Assembly (NCBI RefSeq): GCF_033958435.1
Contig: NC_134137.1
Span: 156,637,001-156,701,000 of the forward strand
DNA length: 64,000 bases
Reading direction: 5' to 3'
From: Carettochelys insculpta
Lineage: Eukaryota > Chordata > Testudines > Carettochelyidae
In this document: positions 23,301 to 31,110 of the stretch, piece after piece
Layout: each line of letters opens with the position of its first letter
How positions within the stretch are numbered: the stretch's first letter is position 1
Notes under the pieces: model-generated
Databases searched by the model: none
Told to the model about the DNA's origin: nothing
The model's input: the letters and a program-made list of their open reading frames with translations, nothing else
Program-made: the position numbers and the translations under genes

Positions 23301-26300
23301 AATCCAATGCTTTTTGGGATTAAAAACCACGAGATTTTTAAGAAAAGATCTAATTCTTTTGGGGGAGGGCTGGGATGCCACCTTATGATTTTTGAATGTT
23401 TGATATTGGCGATACTGTATATTTTGAAAAATGACCAGGGATTTTTGTGCCAAACTGGAGATGTGTTAAAGCAGGAGTAGGCAATAGGCAGTGGCTGAGG
23501 GCATCGAACTGGGGCCAATGGGAGCTGCGAGTGGCCATATCTGTGGATGCTTGGGTAAATAAAGTGTTGGGCAGTCTGCCGGGGGCTAACCCTGGTGAAC
23601 CTTGTCCTGCCCACGGGCTGCTTATTGCCCACCTCTGAGTTAAAGGGTCCAATTTGCATAACATGCTAAACAGTGACCCTTTGCAAATTAGGCCCCTTCA
23701 AAGATTTCTGACTTTAGACACCCACAAATCTATTGGGAGGTAAAGAATCCATTTACTAGAGTGCTTCCATAAGAAACTAGATTCTCTACAGATAGATGAA
23801 CAGTGACAACAGTCAGTAGGAAAAGGCAGGTGTTAATAATGGGAGATTCAATCATTGGAAATATAGACAGCTGGGAAAACTGTATGGTGACTTGCCTGTC
23901 TGGTGCAAAGGTTGTGGATCTCTCAAAGCATCTAGACAGACTTATGTGTCGTGCTGGAGAGGAGCTGGTGATCATGGTACATGTTAGTACCAATGACATA
24001 GGGAAGGGTAGGAGAGACATACTGGAAGTCAAATTTAGGTTACTAGGAAGGAGACAGAAATCCAGGATCTCTGTTGTGGCATTCTCAGAAATGCTTCCAG
24101 TTGCACACACAGGGCCATGTAAGCAGGCAGAAATTCAGAGTCTCAATGTGTGGATGAGACAATAGTGTAGGGAGGAGGGGCTTAGATGCATTAGGAACTG
24201 GGGAAACTATTGGGATGGGGGAGCCTATACAGGAAGGATGGACTCCACCTAAACCAAGTGGAACCAGATTGTTGGCACTTACCATTAAAAAGGTTGTAGA
24301 GCAGTTTTTAAACTGAGATTGGGGAAAGCTGATTGGTGCAGAGGAGCACTTGGATCGGACAGAGACTTCTCTTAGAGGAGAGCCTATTGATAGAGATTCT
24401 CTAGGTTTTAGTCAGAAGGAGAGGATGGAAGAGGATAAAGTGTGGGCTGGATCAGCAAAGAAACAATCACATGAAAAAGAATCTAATGCATTAGGAAAGG
24501 GCAGACAAATAAATAGTGACAAGTTTTTAAAGTGCTTATACGCACATGCTAGAAGTGTAAATAATAAGATGGATGAACTAGAGTGTCTTGTGTTAGAGGA
24601 GGATATTGATGTAATAGGTGGAATGAGGACAATCAATGGGACACAATCATACCAGGGTACAAAATATATCGGAGGGACAGAACAGGTCATGCAGGTGAAG
24701 GAGTGGCACTATATGTGAATAAAATGTAGAATCAAGTGAAGTAAAAATCTCAAACGAATCAAAATGTTCCATAGAATCTCTATGGATAGGAATACCATGT
24801 TCAAATAAGACTATAGCGGTAGGGATATATTATCGACCACCTGACCAGGACAGTGATAGTGACTATGCAATGCTAAGGGAGATTAGAGAGGCAATCAAAA
24901 TAAAAAAACTTAATAATAGGAGGGGATTTCAGTTATCCCCATATTGACTGGGTACATGTCACCTCAGGAGAGATATGGAGATAAAATTTCTTGATACCTT
25001 AAATGATTGCTTCGTGGAGCAGCTGGCACAGGAACCCACAAGGGGAGAAGCAATTCTTGGTTTAGTTCTGGGTGGTGTGCAAGATCTGGTCCAAGAGGTA
25101 ACTGTAACAGGAACACTTGGAAAAAATGACCATAATATAACAGCATATAACATTCCTGTGGTGGGAAGAACATCTCAGTAGTCCGACACTGGGGCATTAC
25201 ATTTCAAAAAGAGGAACTGTGCAAAAATAAGGAGGTTAGTTAAACAGAAATTAAAAAGTACAGTAAAATCCCTGCAACCTGCCTGGAAACTTTACAAAGG
25301 CACCATAATAGAAGCCCAAATTAAATGTATACCTGACATGAAAAAACACAGTAAAGCCGTGTCTACATGTGCACGCTACTTCGAAGTAGCAGCACTAACT
25401 TCGAAATAGCGCCCATCACGGCTACACGTGTTGGGCGCTATTTCGATGTTAACATCGACGTTAAGCGGCGAGACGTCGAAGCTGCTAACCCCATGAGGGG
25501 ATAGGAATAGCGCCCTACTTCGACGTTCAACGTCGAAGTAGGGACCGTGTAGTCGTTGCACGTCCTGCAACATCGAAATTGCGGGGTCCTCCATGGCGGC
25601 CATCAGCTGAGGGGTTGAGAGACGCTCTCTCTCCAGCCCCTGCGGGGCTCTATGGTCACCGTGTGCAGTAGCCCTTAGCCCAGGGCTTCTGGCTGCTGCT
25701 GCGGCAGCTGGGGATCCATGCTGCATGCACAGGGTCTGCAACCAGTTGTTGGCTCTGTGGATCTTGTGTTGTTTAGTGCAACTGTGTCTGGGAGGGGCCC
25801 TTTAAGGGAGCGGCTTGCTGTTGAGTCCGCCCTGTGACCCTGTCTGCAGCTGTGCCTGGCACCCTTATTTCGATGTGTGCTACTTTGGCGTGTAGACGTT
25901 CCCTCGCAGCGCCTATTTCGATGTGGTGCTGCGCAACGTCGATGTTGAACGTCAACGTTGCCAGCCCTGAAGGACGTGTAGACGTTATTCATCGAAATAG
26001 CCTATTTCGATGTCACTACATCGAAATAAGCTATTTCGATGTAGCGTTCACGTGTAGACGTAGCCTAAGAGACCCAAAAAAGAGCCATCATGGCTTAACA
26101 ACCATGTAAAAGAAGCAGGGAGAGATAAAAAGGCATCTTTTAAAATGTGCAAGTCAAATCCTAGCAAGGAGAATAGAAAGGAGCATAAACACTGCCAAAT
26201 TAAGTGTAAAAATGTAATTAGAAAAGCCAAAAAGGAGTTTGAGGAACAGCTAGAAAAAGAACTCAAAAATCAGTAACAATATGTATGTTTAAGTACATCA

Positions 26301-29300
26301 GAAGCAGGAAGCTTGCTAAACAACCTGTAGGCCCCCCAAATAATCAAAATATAAAAGGATCATTCAAAGACAATAAAGTCATTGCAGAGAAACTAAACAA
26401 ATTCTTTGCTTCAGTCTTCATGTCTTGAGGATGTTAGAGAGATTATCAAACCTGAGCCCTACTTTGTAGGTGACAGATCTGAGGAATTGTCCAAAATTGA
26501 GGTGTCATTAGAGGAGGTTTTGGAACTAACTGACAAACTTAACAGTAACAAGTCACCAGGACCAGATGGCATTCACCCAAGATTTCTGAAAGAACTCAAA
26601 TGTGAAATTGCACAACTATTAACTGTGGTTTGTAACGTATCCTCTAAATCAGTTTCTGTACCCAGTGACTGGGAGATAGCTAACATAACAACAATATTTT
26701 AAAAAGGGCTCTAGAGGTGATCCTGTCAATTACAGACCAGTAAGTCTAACATCAGTACCAGGCAAACTACTTGAAACCATAGTAAAGAATAAAATTGTCA
26801 GACACGTAGAAGAATGTAATTTGTTGGGCAAAAGTCAACATGGTTTCCATATAGGGAAATATCTTACTAATCTATTAGAGTTCTTTGAAGGGGTCAAGAA
26901 ACATGTGGACAAAGGAGATTCAATAGATATAGTGTACTTAGATTTCCAGGAAGCCTTTGACAATGTCCCTCACCAAAGGCTTTTATGTAAATTAAATTGT
27001 AATGGGGTAAGAGGGAAGATCCTGTCACGGATTGAGAATTGGCTAAAAGACAGGAATCAAAGGGTAGGAATAAATGGTAAATTTTCAGAATGGAGAGGGT
27101 AACTAGTGGCATTTTCCAGGGGTCAGTCCTTGGACCAATCCTGTTCAACTTATTTGTAAATGACCTAGAGAAAGGGGTAAACTGTGACATGGCAAAGTTT
27201 GGACATGACACTAAACTGCTTAAGATAGTTCAGACCAAAGCAGACTGTGAAGAACTTCAAAAGAATCTCACAAAACTGAGTGATTGTGCAATGAAGTGGC
27301 AAATGAAGTTTAGTTTGGATAAATGTAAAGTAGTGCACATTGGAAATAATAACCCCAACTATACATACATACATACCCCAACATACAATATGACGGGGGC
27401 TAATTTAACTACAACTCATCAGGAAAGAGGTCTTGGAGTCTTTGTGGATAGTTCTCTGAAAACATCCACGCAGTGTGCAGTGCAGTCAAAAAAGCAAACA
27501 GGATGTTAGCAATCATTAAAAAAGGGATAGAGAATAAGACGGAGCATATCTTATTGCCCTTATATAAAACCATGGTACGCCCACATTTTCAAAACTGCAT
27601 ACAGAGGTGGCTACCTCATATCAAAAAAAGATATATTGGCATTAGGAAAGGTTCAGAAAAGGCAACTAAAATGATTAGGGATTTGGAATGGGTCCCAAAA
27701 GAAGAGAGATTAAAGAGGATAAGACTTTTCATTTTAGAAAACAGGAGACTAAGCAGGGATATGATTGAGGTATATAAGCTTATGAGTGGTGTGGAGAAAG
27801 TGAACAAGGAAAAATTTATTTACTTGTTCCCAGAATATAAGAACTAGGGGACACCAAATGAAATTAATGGGCACCAGGTTTAAAACAAAAAAAAGGAAAT
27901 ACTTCTTCACACAGCGCACAGTCAACCTGTGGAACTCCTTGCCAGGGGAGGCTGTGAAGGCTAGAACTATAATAGGGTTTAAAAAAGAGCTAGATAAATT
28001 CACAGAGGTTAGGTCCATTAATGGTTATTAACCAGGATGGGTACGGAATGGTGTCTCTGCCCTCTATTTGTCAAAAGCTGGAGTTGGATGGCAGGAGACC
28101 GATTGTTATCTGTTCGGTTCACTTCCTCTGGGGCAACCGACATTGGCCACTGTTGGCAGACAGGATAATGGGCTAGATGGACCTTCGGTTTGACCCAGTA
28201 TGACCGTTATTATGTTTGTATGAGAATTAAGAAGCTGATCCTACAAGATATTGGGTGTGTCCCTATATTCTCCCTATTGTCCCCCATTCCCCAGTTCTCA
28301 TCTCTTTTCTTGGGTGATAAATCGTTCAGTGTGTCAGCATGTTAAACTCTGTTGGGAGGCTGGAAAGAGATGAGCTGGGGCATCACTAGGATGGAAAGTG
28401 TTAATAGCTGCCATGAAATGGTTCTTTGATCCCTAGACAATTACGGTGGAGCTTGAAGCTGTGAATCTGCTGACCGGATGCCAGAGCCTTTACCTTAAAT
28501 AGCCCAATCCCAATGTGTTGGCTAGATAGGATATAAATTACTTTATGGGTGTTACTCAGGAGTAAATACATGTGAAATATTGGGCCATAGTCAGTATTCA
28601 TAACTTCAGATACAAAATGATTCCTTACAAATAGGATAATCACATTCAGCAAGCCATACCTTTTCCATTGACACCTTACATGACCTATTTTGTACAAGAT
28701 TTGTTGCAGGTATATAACACTGGTTAACATGTTGCAATTATATAATACTGGGAGCACCAGGGTACTACTTCTGGGTACAGCATATCACAGTGCACCCCCC
28801 AGTTTGGGGCCACTGGCATAGATGATTCCTTTGGTGACAGAAAAAGATTTTTCTATTGCTGTAGGACATCTGCCTGCCTCAGTGGTGGGAGCTAGATCAG
28901 TGGAAGAATTCTTCCATGAACAAAGCTGCATCTGCACCGGGGGTTAAGCTGGCATAGCCGGGGTGCTCGGGGCTGTGAATTTTTCATACCCCTGAGTCCC
29001 TTAGCTATGTTGCCCTAAGTTTTAAGTGTAGACCAGGCATTAGACCTCACTTCACTCCCATCACCCAGCTGTGTAACTCTGCACCAGGGCTCTCAGCTGC
29101 GTCTCCACCTAGAAATGGGAGGCAGTGGCGCCAGGTGTGTACAACCCCATCTCACCCTTCAAAGGAGTTGGGAACAAAGAGCTCCCCCACCACCCCCCGC
29201 ACATTCCCCAGGCTAACACGTGCCGGGGAGGGGTGTGGCCTGGGCATCCTGGAGGTATGTTGATTCAACCCATCGCATGTCGACTTCTTCCTGCGAAGCT

Positions 29301-29999
29301 TCTGTGGCTCTTTGGCAGTTTAGCCCACAAATCTTGGTCGCCCTCTGCACTCCCACCAGGGCTACAATGGCCACCTGCTGGCTTAGGAGGAAGCTGCTTC
29401 CTTTACCTTAGGTGCTGACTTCTTGGGTGAAAAAAATACTGGGCGCCCAACGCCCACCAGCCAGAGCTGGCTCGTGGTGTCAATGACCAGCTTTTTGGCC
29501 GTGGTTGGGGGCTCTCAAGGGAGAGCTTGGAGCAGAGAGTGACAGTTGGGAGCCACAGAGAAGGGGTTGAAGTGGGGGCAGGAAGAGGTGGAGCGAGGGC
29601 AGGTCCTTGGGGAGAGAGCAGTGGGGAGATGGGAACAAGCGGATCGAGGGTGGGGCCTCAGCAGAAGTGGTGGGTTGGGGGCAGGGCCTTGGGGCAGAGG
29701 ACCCTGGGGAAAAACAAATTCATTGCTTATGCCCCTTGGGCAAATGGGGGTGAATTAAACTTATTATTCTCTTCTTCCACAATTCTGATGTGGCCTTTTT
29801 TCTTTTGTCAGATATGAATCAACAGCTCCTCATAATGGAAATGTTTCTGATAACACTGTTCTCCAGGGTGGTGTATAGGAAAAGATACGACGACCTGGAA
29901 CTTCCAGAGTGTACTGATCAGGAAGCTAGGAGCACTAACCAGAACACCAGAGTCACCCTAAATTGCAAAATTATGACAGATGGAACCCAAAAGGTTTAG
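2154..29999 (+). CDS. SLC51A: Organic solute transporter subunit alpha (SLC51A-like), 5' partial, seven exons
   Basis: Exons are 2154-2305, 2431-2504, 4298-4456, 6391-6502, 11752-11898, 22928-23033 and 29812-29999. They encode about 311 residues plus a TAG stop; vertebrate OST-alpha is about 340 residues, so roughly the first 40-45 are missing. OST-alpha pairs with OST-beta (SLC51B) in basolateral membranes of bile-acid-transporting epithelia and mediates facilitated transport of bile acids and steroid conjugates. Visible hallmarks are seven hydrophobic segments spread over the exons, the WIPRS motif after segment 2, a run of five cysteines after GP in the third exon (a cysteine cluster conserved in the family), WIN at the start of segment 5, KFALYQ at an exon end, and MNxxLLIxE opening the last segment. 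All donors are GT and acceptors AG with matching phases. The C-terminal tail after YRKR is acidic and unlike the human one, so a paralogue is possible. No polyadenylation signal was recognised within 700 bp after the stop. Confidence 0.9.
2431..2504 (+). CDS. SLC51A: SLC51A-like exon with WIPRS motif
   Basis: The 125 bp intron before it is short. The acceptor is gtccag and the donor gtatgt. Two GT donors lie in phase at 2503 and 2505; only 2505 keeps the frame into the next exon (GT plus T gives a codon, then FFAIV). It encodes [15 protein letters not shown], matching the second membrane segment of OST-alpha. Confidence 0.88.
3291..3410 (+). repeat. Hammerhead-like interspersed repeat, copy A
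   Basis: It starts GTCTGAAGAAGTGGGTCTG and continues to TTAGTCTTTAAAGTGCTAC and TAGACTAGCAC. CTGAAGA is at 3293-3299, a GTGGG/CCCAC stem at 3301-3315, and AAAA follows where GAAA would be expected for an active hammerhead core. The same family occurs at 22241, 38838, 39858 and 50588. Confidence 0.75.
4030..4112 (+). repeat. MIR-like SINE core remnant
   Basis: The order 'ggccttagagaaattacttaa ... tgaaatcaatactt' follows the MIR core (accttgggcaagtcacttaa ... aaaatggggataat). It is highly diverged. Confidence 0.5.
4298..4456 (+). CDS. SLC51A: SLC51A-like exon with polycysteine cluster
   Basis: Acceptor cttgtag is followed by seven T residues; donor gtgagt follows at 4457. It encodes the third hydrophobic segment ([14 protein letters not shown]) and, near its end, GPCCCCC followed by LCLP, the cytosolic cysteine cluster typical of OST-alpha. 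The exon ends in phase 2 within an Arg codon. Confidence 0.92.
4457..6390. other. Intron; source copy of an inverted duplicate at 5958-6099
   Basis: No exon or named repeat is seen. The segment 5958-6099 is the reverse complement of 7396-7537 (see findings). Confidence 0.55.
5958..6099 (+). repeat. Intron segment duplicated in inverted orientation at 7396-7537
   Basis: 142 bp aligns without gaps to the reverse complement of 7396-7537, with about four or five differences by eye. It carries no transposon hallmark of its own, so I take this as the source. Confidence 0.85.
6391..6502 (+). CDS. SLC51A: SLC51A-like exon with membrane segment 4
   Basis: Acceptor gacttgcag, donor gtaagt. It encodes [20 protein letters not shown] and a hydrophobic run, ending SLSD in phase 0. 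It matches the part of OST-alpha just after the cysteine cluster. Confidence 0.9.
6860..7105 (-). repeat. MIR/L3-type ancient repeat
   Basis: It includes 'gtgctgtgcaaacac', 'aaggtcacatagcaagtca', 'acccaggtttcct' and 'gacaatgttgcctctc', the familiar reverse-strand end of a MIR/L3-type element. Confidence 0.65.
7175..7852. mobile_element. Palindromic Harbinger-type MITE with internal rearrangement
   Basis: The left end GGCTGTGTCTACACTAGCCC and right end GGTTAGTGTAGACACGGCC are inverted repeats. The arms contain repeated TTCGAA motifs and meet at a palindromic centre near 7637 (CTTATTCCCATCTGCTCATG then GGGAATAAG). The left arm is present (7175-7395), followed by a 142 bp foreign inverted segment (7396-7537), then a second partial left arm (7538-7636) and the complete right arm. 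No clear target duplication is visible. Confidence 0.8.
7396..7537 (-). repeat. Inverted copy of intron segment 5958-6099 inside the MITE
   Basis: It is the reverse complement of 5958-6099, about 97% identical with equal length. It is bracketed by two partial copies of the MITE left arm, both containing GACGGGGCTCC and CCCATCTGCTC. Confidence 0.85.
7853..9009. other. Intron, nothing recognised
   Basis: No coding or named repeat signature was recognised. The 103-codon minus-strand frame at 7890-8201 has no family resemblance I know. Confidence 0.5.
9014..11575 (+). pseudogene. CR1 ORF2 reverse transcriptase, decayed
   Basis: Fragments in order are [20 protein letters not shown] (about 9207), the block from [11 protein letters not shown] to GVGPLLDE (about 9362-9470), [20 protein letters not shown] followed by SKAFDMVSH (about 10430-10520), and [12 protein letters not shown] (about 10650). 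FMDDTKL is near 10741, where the catalytic two aspartates are still present. Then come [46 protein letters not shown] and a C-terminal block ending SGGWTR at 11575. Several stops and frameshifts break it. If the MITE and one TTG copy are disregarded, the CR1 frame is continuous across the insertion point. Confidence 0.9.
9762..10192. mobile_element. Palindromic Harbinger-type MITE inserted in CR1
   Basis: 431 bp. The ends are GGCTATGTCTACC and GGTAGACATAGCC, the interior is largely palindromic (centre near 9980), and it has repeated TTTCGAAAG motifs. TTG is present on both sides (9759-9761 and 10193-10195), a 3 bp target duplication as expected for PIF/Harbinger elements. Confidence 0.9.
11752..11898 (+). 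CDS. SLC51A: SLC51A-like exon with membrane segment 5
   Basis: Acceptor ttgcttctcag, donor gtaaga; 147 bp, phase 0 at both ends. It encodes [17 protein letters not shown], a hydrophobic helix and ends KFALYQ, closely matching the family. It follows 140 bp after the 3' end of a CR1 LINE. Confidence 0.92.
11899..12609. other. Intron, nothing recognised
   Basis: No repeat or gene signature was recognised. Confidence 0.5.
12612..12921. mobile_element. Tigger/pogo-like non-autonomous DNA transposon, copy 1
   Basis: It begins CAGGTTGAACCTC and ends TTCAACCTG, with TA on both sides. It is clearly homologous throughout to 51244-51569. It has no coding capacity. Confidence 0.82.
12924..13788. other. 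Unclassified GC-rich intron sequence flanking the DIRS insertion
   Basis: It contains a TTTACAGG-rich tract and pyrimidine-rich stretches that suggest an LTR-element remnant, but no recognisable pol or gag domain. Open frames here look fortuitous. Confidence 0.35.
13800..13966 (+). repeat. DIRS left inverted terminal repeat
   Basis: It starts GTGTCCCTGTGGGTGCTCCA and includes GGCGCCGCAGATCGGAACTC. It matches the reverse complement of 19671-19837 with scattered differences and equal length (167 bp). Confidence 0.9.
14058..14130 (+). repeat. A-rich and GA-rich low-complexity tract
   Basis: Two runs of about 18 A residues are separated by GAGAGA repeats, just inside the DIRS left end and upstream of the gag-like start. 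Confidence 0.85.
14257..16503 (+). pseudogene. DIRS gag-like protein, broken
   Basis: I chose ATG 14257 because it opens the conserved block [12 protein letters not shown] followed by C-x2-C-LGESH, a zinc-knuckle-like cluster. An in-frame TGA (14335-14337) interrupts the cluster. A proline/alanine-rich middle (14500-15000) is followed by a frame change between about 15200 and 15300. The downstream frame gives [48 protein letters not shown] and [15 protein letters not shown], then a Tyr/Gln/Arg-rich tail ending at TGA 16501-16503. These blocks are typical of vertebrate DIRS gag. The protein probably packages the element RNA. Confidence 0.82.
16240..18442 (+). pseudogene. DIRS reverse transcriptase, RNase H and methyltransferase-like polyprotein, broken
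   Basis: The frame overlaps the end of the gag-like gene. Reverse transcriptase signatures are [47 protein letters not shown] and LDDCLLKG (active-site aspartates about 17159-17164). RNase H signatures are [35 protein letters not shown] and [13 protein letters not shown]. The last block, [27 protein letters not shown] and [20 protein letters not shown], corresponds to the methyltransferase-like domain of DIRS elements. Breaks are TGA 16843-16845, a one-base frameshift near 17140, TAG 17489-17491 and TGA 18038-18040. Most look like single substitutions. Confidence 0.88.
18415..19470 (+). pseudogene. DIRS tyrosine recombinase, one in-frame stop
   Basis: The start at 18415 (MANPWLSS) is the first sensible Met; the frame is open further upstream and overlaps the preceding gene. 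An N-terminal SAM-like binding domain ([17 protein letters not shown]) is followed by the catalytic domain: first Arg in MSARRVGEL (about 18890), HSTRAVAAS with the H-x2-R pair (about 19288), [12 protein letters not shown] with the presumed nucleophilic Tyr (about 19395). TGA at 19213-19215 separates the first Arg from the H-x2-R and Tyr, so the enzyme cannot be made whole. The enzyme family integrates a circular DNA copy without target duplication. Confidence 0.9.
19512..19612 (+). repeat. DIRS internal complementary region
   Basis: The first half is the complement of the left end (CACCTATTGTGGAGCACCCA through CGATGAAGAA). The second half is the complement of the right end (AGAGAAGTTACTCACC through TGCTCCAC). 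The two meet near 19550. This layout lets a circular intermediate be templated and marks the true element ends at about 13789 and 19880. Confidence 0.9.
19671..19837 (-). repeat. DIRS right inverted terminal repeat
   Basis: Reverse complement of the left terminus. A further 43 bp outside it (to about 19880) is also part of the element, because the internal complementary region contains its complement. Confidence 0.9.
19881..20285. other. Unclassified sequence right of the DIRS element
   Basis: It may be the continuation of whatever repeat lies left of 13789. No domain was seen. Confidence 0.35.
20286..20575. repeat. GC-rich inverted repeat (about 110 bp arms)
   Basis: The left arm (about 20290-20400: GGGGCTGAAGCCC ... 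CCAGTGCTGCTTG ... CTTCCTCTTCC) matches the reverse complement of the right arm (about 20445-20570: GGAAGAGGAAGC ... AAGCAGCGCTGG ... GACTTCAGCCC). The loop is about 45 bp. The family is not recognised. Confidence 0.7.
20576..20830. repeat. GC-rich repeat related to 930-1080
   Basis: CT/CCC-rich. It includes AATTTAAAGGGCCCAGGGCT, and part of it resembles the insert at 796-1085. Class unknown, possibly LTR. Confidence 0.35.
20831..22240. other. Intron; old unclassified repeat near 21900-22150
   Basis: The only recognisable item is a diverged repeat (CCTGATTTGCAAACAT ... GGCACATAGGCCCAGATTTT ... TGAAAATGAGAGCT) similar to sequence near 3020 and 33420. Confidence 0.45.
22241..22421. repeat. Hammerhead-like repeat in head-to-head pair, copy B
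   Basis: The left arm is on the minus strand (TAGCACTTTAAAGACTAAC ... GGGCAGACCCACTTCT) and the right arm on the plus strand (GGGTCTGTCCCGTGAC ... TTAGTCTTTAAAGTGC), with a short asymmetric centre near 22330. The core is degenerate: the left arm keeps a GTGGG/CCCAC stem with AAAA after it, and the right arm has GACA. Confidence 0.8.
22928..23033 (+). CDS. SLC51A: SLC51A-like exon with membrane segment 6
   Basis: Acceptor ctttctcag-like tract ending at 22927, donor gtaggt at 23034. It encodes [16 protein letters not shown] and [11 protein letters not shown]; the last base T joins AT of the next exon to form a Tyr codon. The preceding intron is 11 kb and contains the DIRS element. Confidence 0.9.
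23472..23637. mobile_element. hAT-like MITE
   Basis: Ends CAGGAGTAGGCAATA and TATTGCCCACCTCTG are inverted. Flanks TGTTAAAG (23464-23471) and AGTTAAAG (23638-23645) form an 8 bp target duplication with one difference. Confidence 0.8.
23803..24165 (+). pseudogene. CR1 ORF1 SGNH esterase domain, decayed
   Basis: [11 protein letters not shown] carries the GDS nucleophile block of SGNH/GDSL hydrolases, and [12 protein letters not shown] corresponds to the conserved G-x-N-D block (Ser replaces Gly). Vertebrate CR1 ORF1 proteins carry such an esterase of unclear role in retrotransposition. The C-terminus is cut by a stop at 24163-24165. Confidence 0.75.
24520..25181 (+). pseudogene. CR1 ORF2 endonuclease domain, decayed
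   Basis: It opens with [20 protein letters not shown] and EEDIDVIGG, the start of apurinic-type endonucleases of CR1. After frame breaks near 24720-24780 come a [12 protein letters not shown] block, a [15 protein letters not shown] block (near 24920) and [20 protein letters not shown]. Several stops make it non-functional. Confidence 0.8.
25355..26065 (-). mobile_element. Harbinger-A deletion derivative (MITE) inserted in CR1
   Basis: 711 bp, TAA on both sides (25352-25354 and 26066-26068). Its left part matches the reverse complement of the right end of the autonomous element at 33903-38511, and its right part the reverse complement of the left end, so it is that element in reverse with the genes deleted. 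On the minus strand near 25718 it keeps MDPQ, the first four codons of the transposase. The open frames inside are by-products of the TIR sequence. Confidence 0.9.
26400..27847 (+). pseudogene. CR1 ORF2 reverse transcriptase, decayed with mutated active site
   Basis: In order: [86 protein letters not shown], then FGHDTKLL near 27198 where CR1 has FADD, so one catalytic Asp is replaced by His. [16 protein letters not shown] and a C-terminal block ([19 protein letters not shown]) follow. Frame breaks occur near 26700, 27100 and 27500. Confidence 0.88.
28226..29811. other. Intron, nothing firmly recognised
   Basis: The GC-rich block 29100-29460 and the G-rich block 29500-29720 look repetitive but I cannot name them. 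Confidence 0.45.
29812..29999 (+). CDS. SLC51A: SLC51A-like terminal exon
   Basis: Acceptor cttttgtcag ends at 29811. It encodes [19 protein letters not shown], the last membrane segment, then [12 protein letters not shown] and a polar tail, with TAG at 29997-29999. The tail is probably cytosolic by analogy with OST-alpha. Confidence 0.9.
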
Positions 30000-30469
30000 A
30001 AGACGGACAGGCTGTCTTATGAGAGCCGGGACAGCACTTGCCCATGGCCAAATCCTGACAAATGTATATGCTTTACTTGAAGAGACATCCATTGCAACTT
30101 TTATATCTGTGCGCTGCAAAAAGCAGCTATCCAAGCTGGAACAGCTTCTGGTATAAATTCATGTGATCTGGACAGAAAGTACCAACAAGTGAGAGGAGAA
30201 ACCTCCTTTAGTTGCCAGAGATACAGACATGTAGTGAGAGGTTTCAGTCTCTATCTAATTTCATGCAGTTGTCAGACAGTTTGGATCCTATCAATTTGTT
30301 GGAACCCTGCAGTGGAAATGTGAATTGATATAATACAGTATTGCACACATTAACAGGGTTTATTCACTGACAGCTCCAATGAATCTAGACACTCCCCCCC
30401 CAAATCCTGCTTGTGCTATTCACCTCAATAGATGATAAGTTGTTTGGATGAGTGCTGTCACTTTTTCGT
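30000..30469 (+). other. Probable 3' untranslated region of the SLC51A-like gene
   Basis: It follows the stop codon directly. No AATAAA was seen, so its end is unknown. Confidence 0.5.
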
Positions 30470-30550
30470 GTATCAGAGAGGTAGCTGTGTTAGTCTGTAG
30501 CTTCGAGAACAACAAGAAGTCTTGTGGCACCTTATAGACTAACAGATACT
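30470..30550 (-). repeat. Hammerhead-like repeat, truncated copy C
   Basis: TATCAGAGAGGTAGCTGTGT, TAGTCTGTAG, AAGTCTTGTGGCACC and TTATAGACTAACAGATAC identify the 3' half of the 50588 family. The core region is missing. Confidence 0.7.
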
Positions 30551-30952
30551 TTTTCCTGTGTCTTTTATACAATTGGTTTTCAGCTGTTCCACCCTACTAC
30601 ACCCTTTGCGGGAGCCTGATTGGTCTTGCGTGCCCCAAGTTTCACCTCACTTAAAAACTACTTACTTACAATATTGAGCATATAAAAGTATGACAGTACA
30701 CTGTTGATGAAAAATTGCTTCCTTTCTCATTTATAAGAAACTTTAGTTTGGCTTGACCTTGTTAGTGTTTTTGTGTAGCTGGCTACAAAACTAGGCAAAT
30801 ATCTGGATGAGTTTATGTACCCTCTAGAAGATCTGTGAGTAGCCCCAGTGGTGTGTGTACCCCTGACTGAGAACCACTGTTTTGTACCAGTTAGCACACA
30901 GTAACAATTCATGAATGTTTAATGATAGCTACCATTAATCCTCCCCATGGGA

Positions 30953-31110
30953 GTCGTTGTGGTCCAATGGATCAGACATGGGACTGGGATGCAGGAGAGA
31001 TGGGCTGTGGTCTGTGCTCTGCCACCGACTAACTTGCCTTAGTGTCCCTAGCTGTAAAATGGGGATAATGACATTTAACTATTTTTGTGAAGTGCTTTGC
31101 GATAATGAGT
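30953..31110 (+). repeat. MIR-type tRNA-derived SINE
   Basis: 'gttgtggtccaatgga ... gactgggatgcaggaga ... tgctctgccaccgact ... aaaatggggataatgaca ... gtgaagtgctttgcga' follows the CORE-SINE/MIR consensus including the tRNA-derived head. Confidence 0.8.

Larger units (their letters stand above)
23730..28225 (+). mobile_element. CR1-type LINE, near full length, split by a Harbinger MITE
   Basis: It contains ORF1 (esterase), endonuclease, reverse transcriptase and a 3' end 'gggctagatggacc ... cccagtatgaccgttatta' typical of reptile CR1. The 5' limit is uncertain. The MITE at 25355-26065 sits between endonuclease and reverse transcriptase. It lies in the last intron of the SLC51A-like gene, same strand. 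Confidence 0.88.

Noticed and set aside
27358..27400. Short (ACAT)n array as a possible CRISPR-like or regulatory repeat
   Set aside because: Few units, no spacers; an ordinary microsatellite inside the CR1 copy.
30953..31110. tRNA-like sequence
   Set aside because: It is followed by a MIR core and lacks a complete cloverleaf; it is a SINE.
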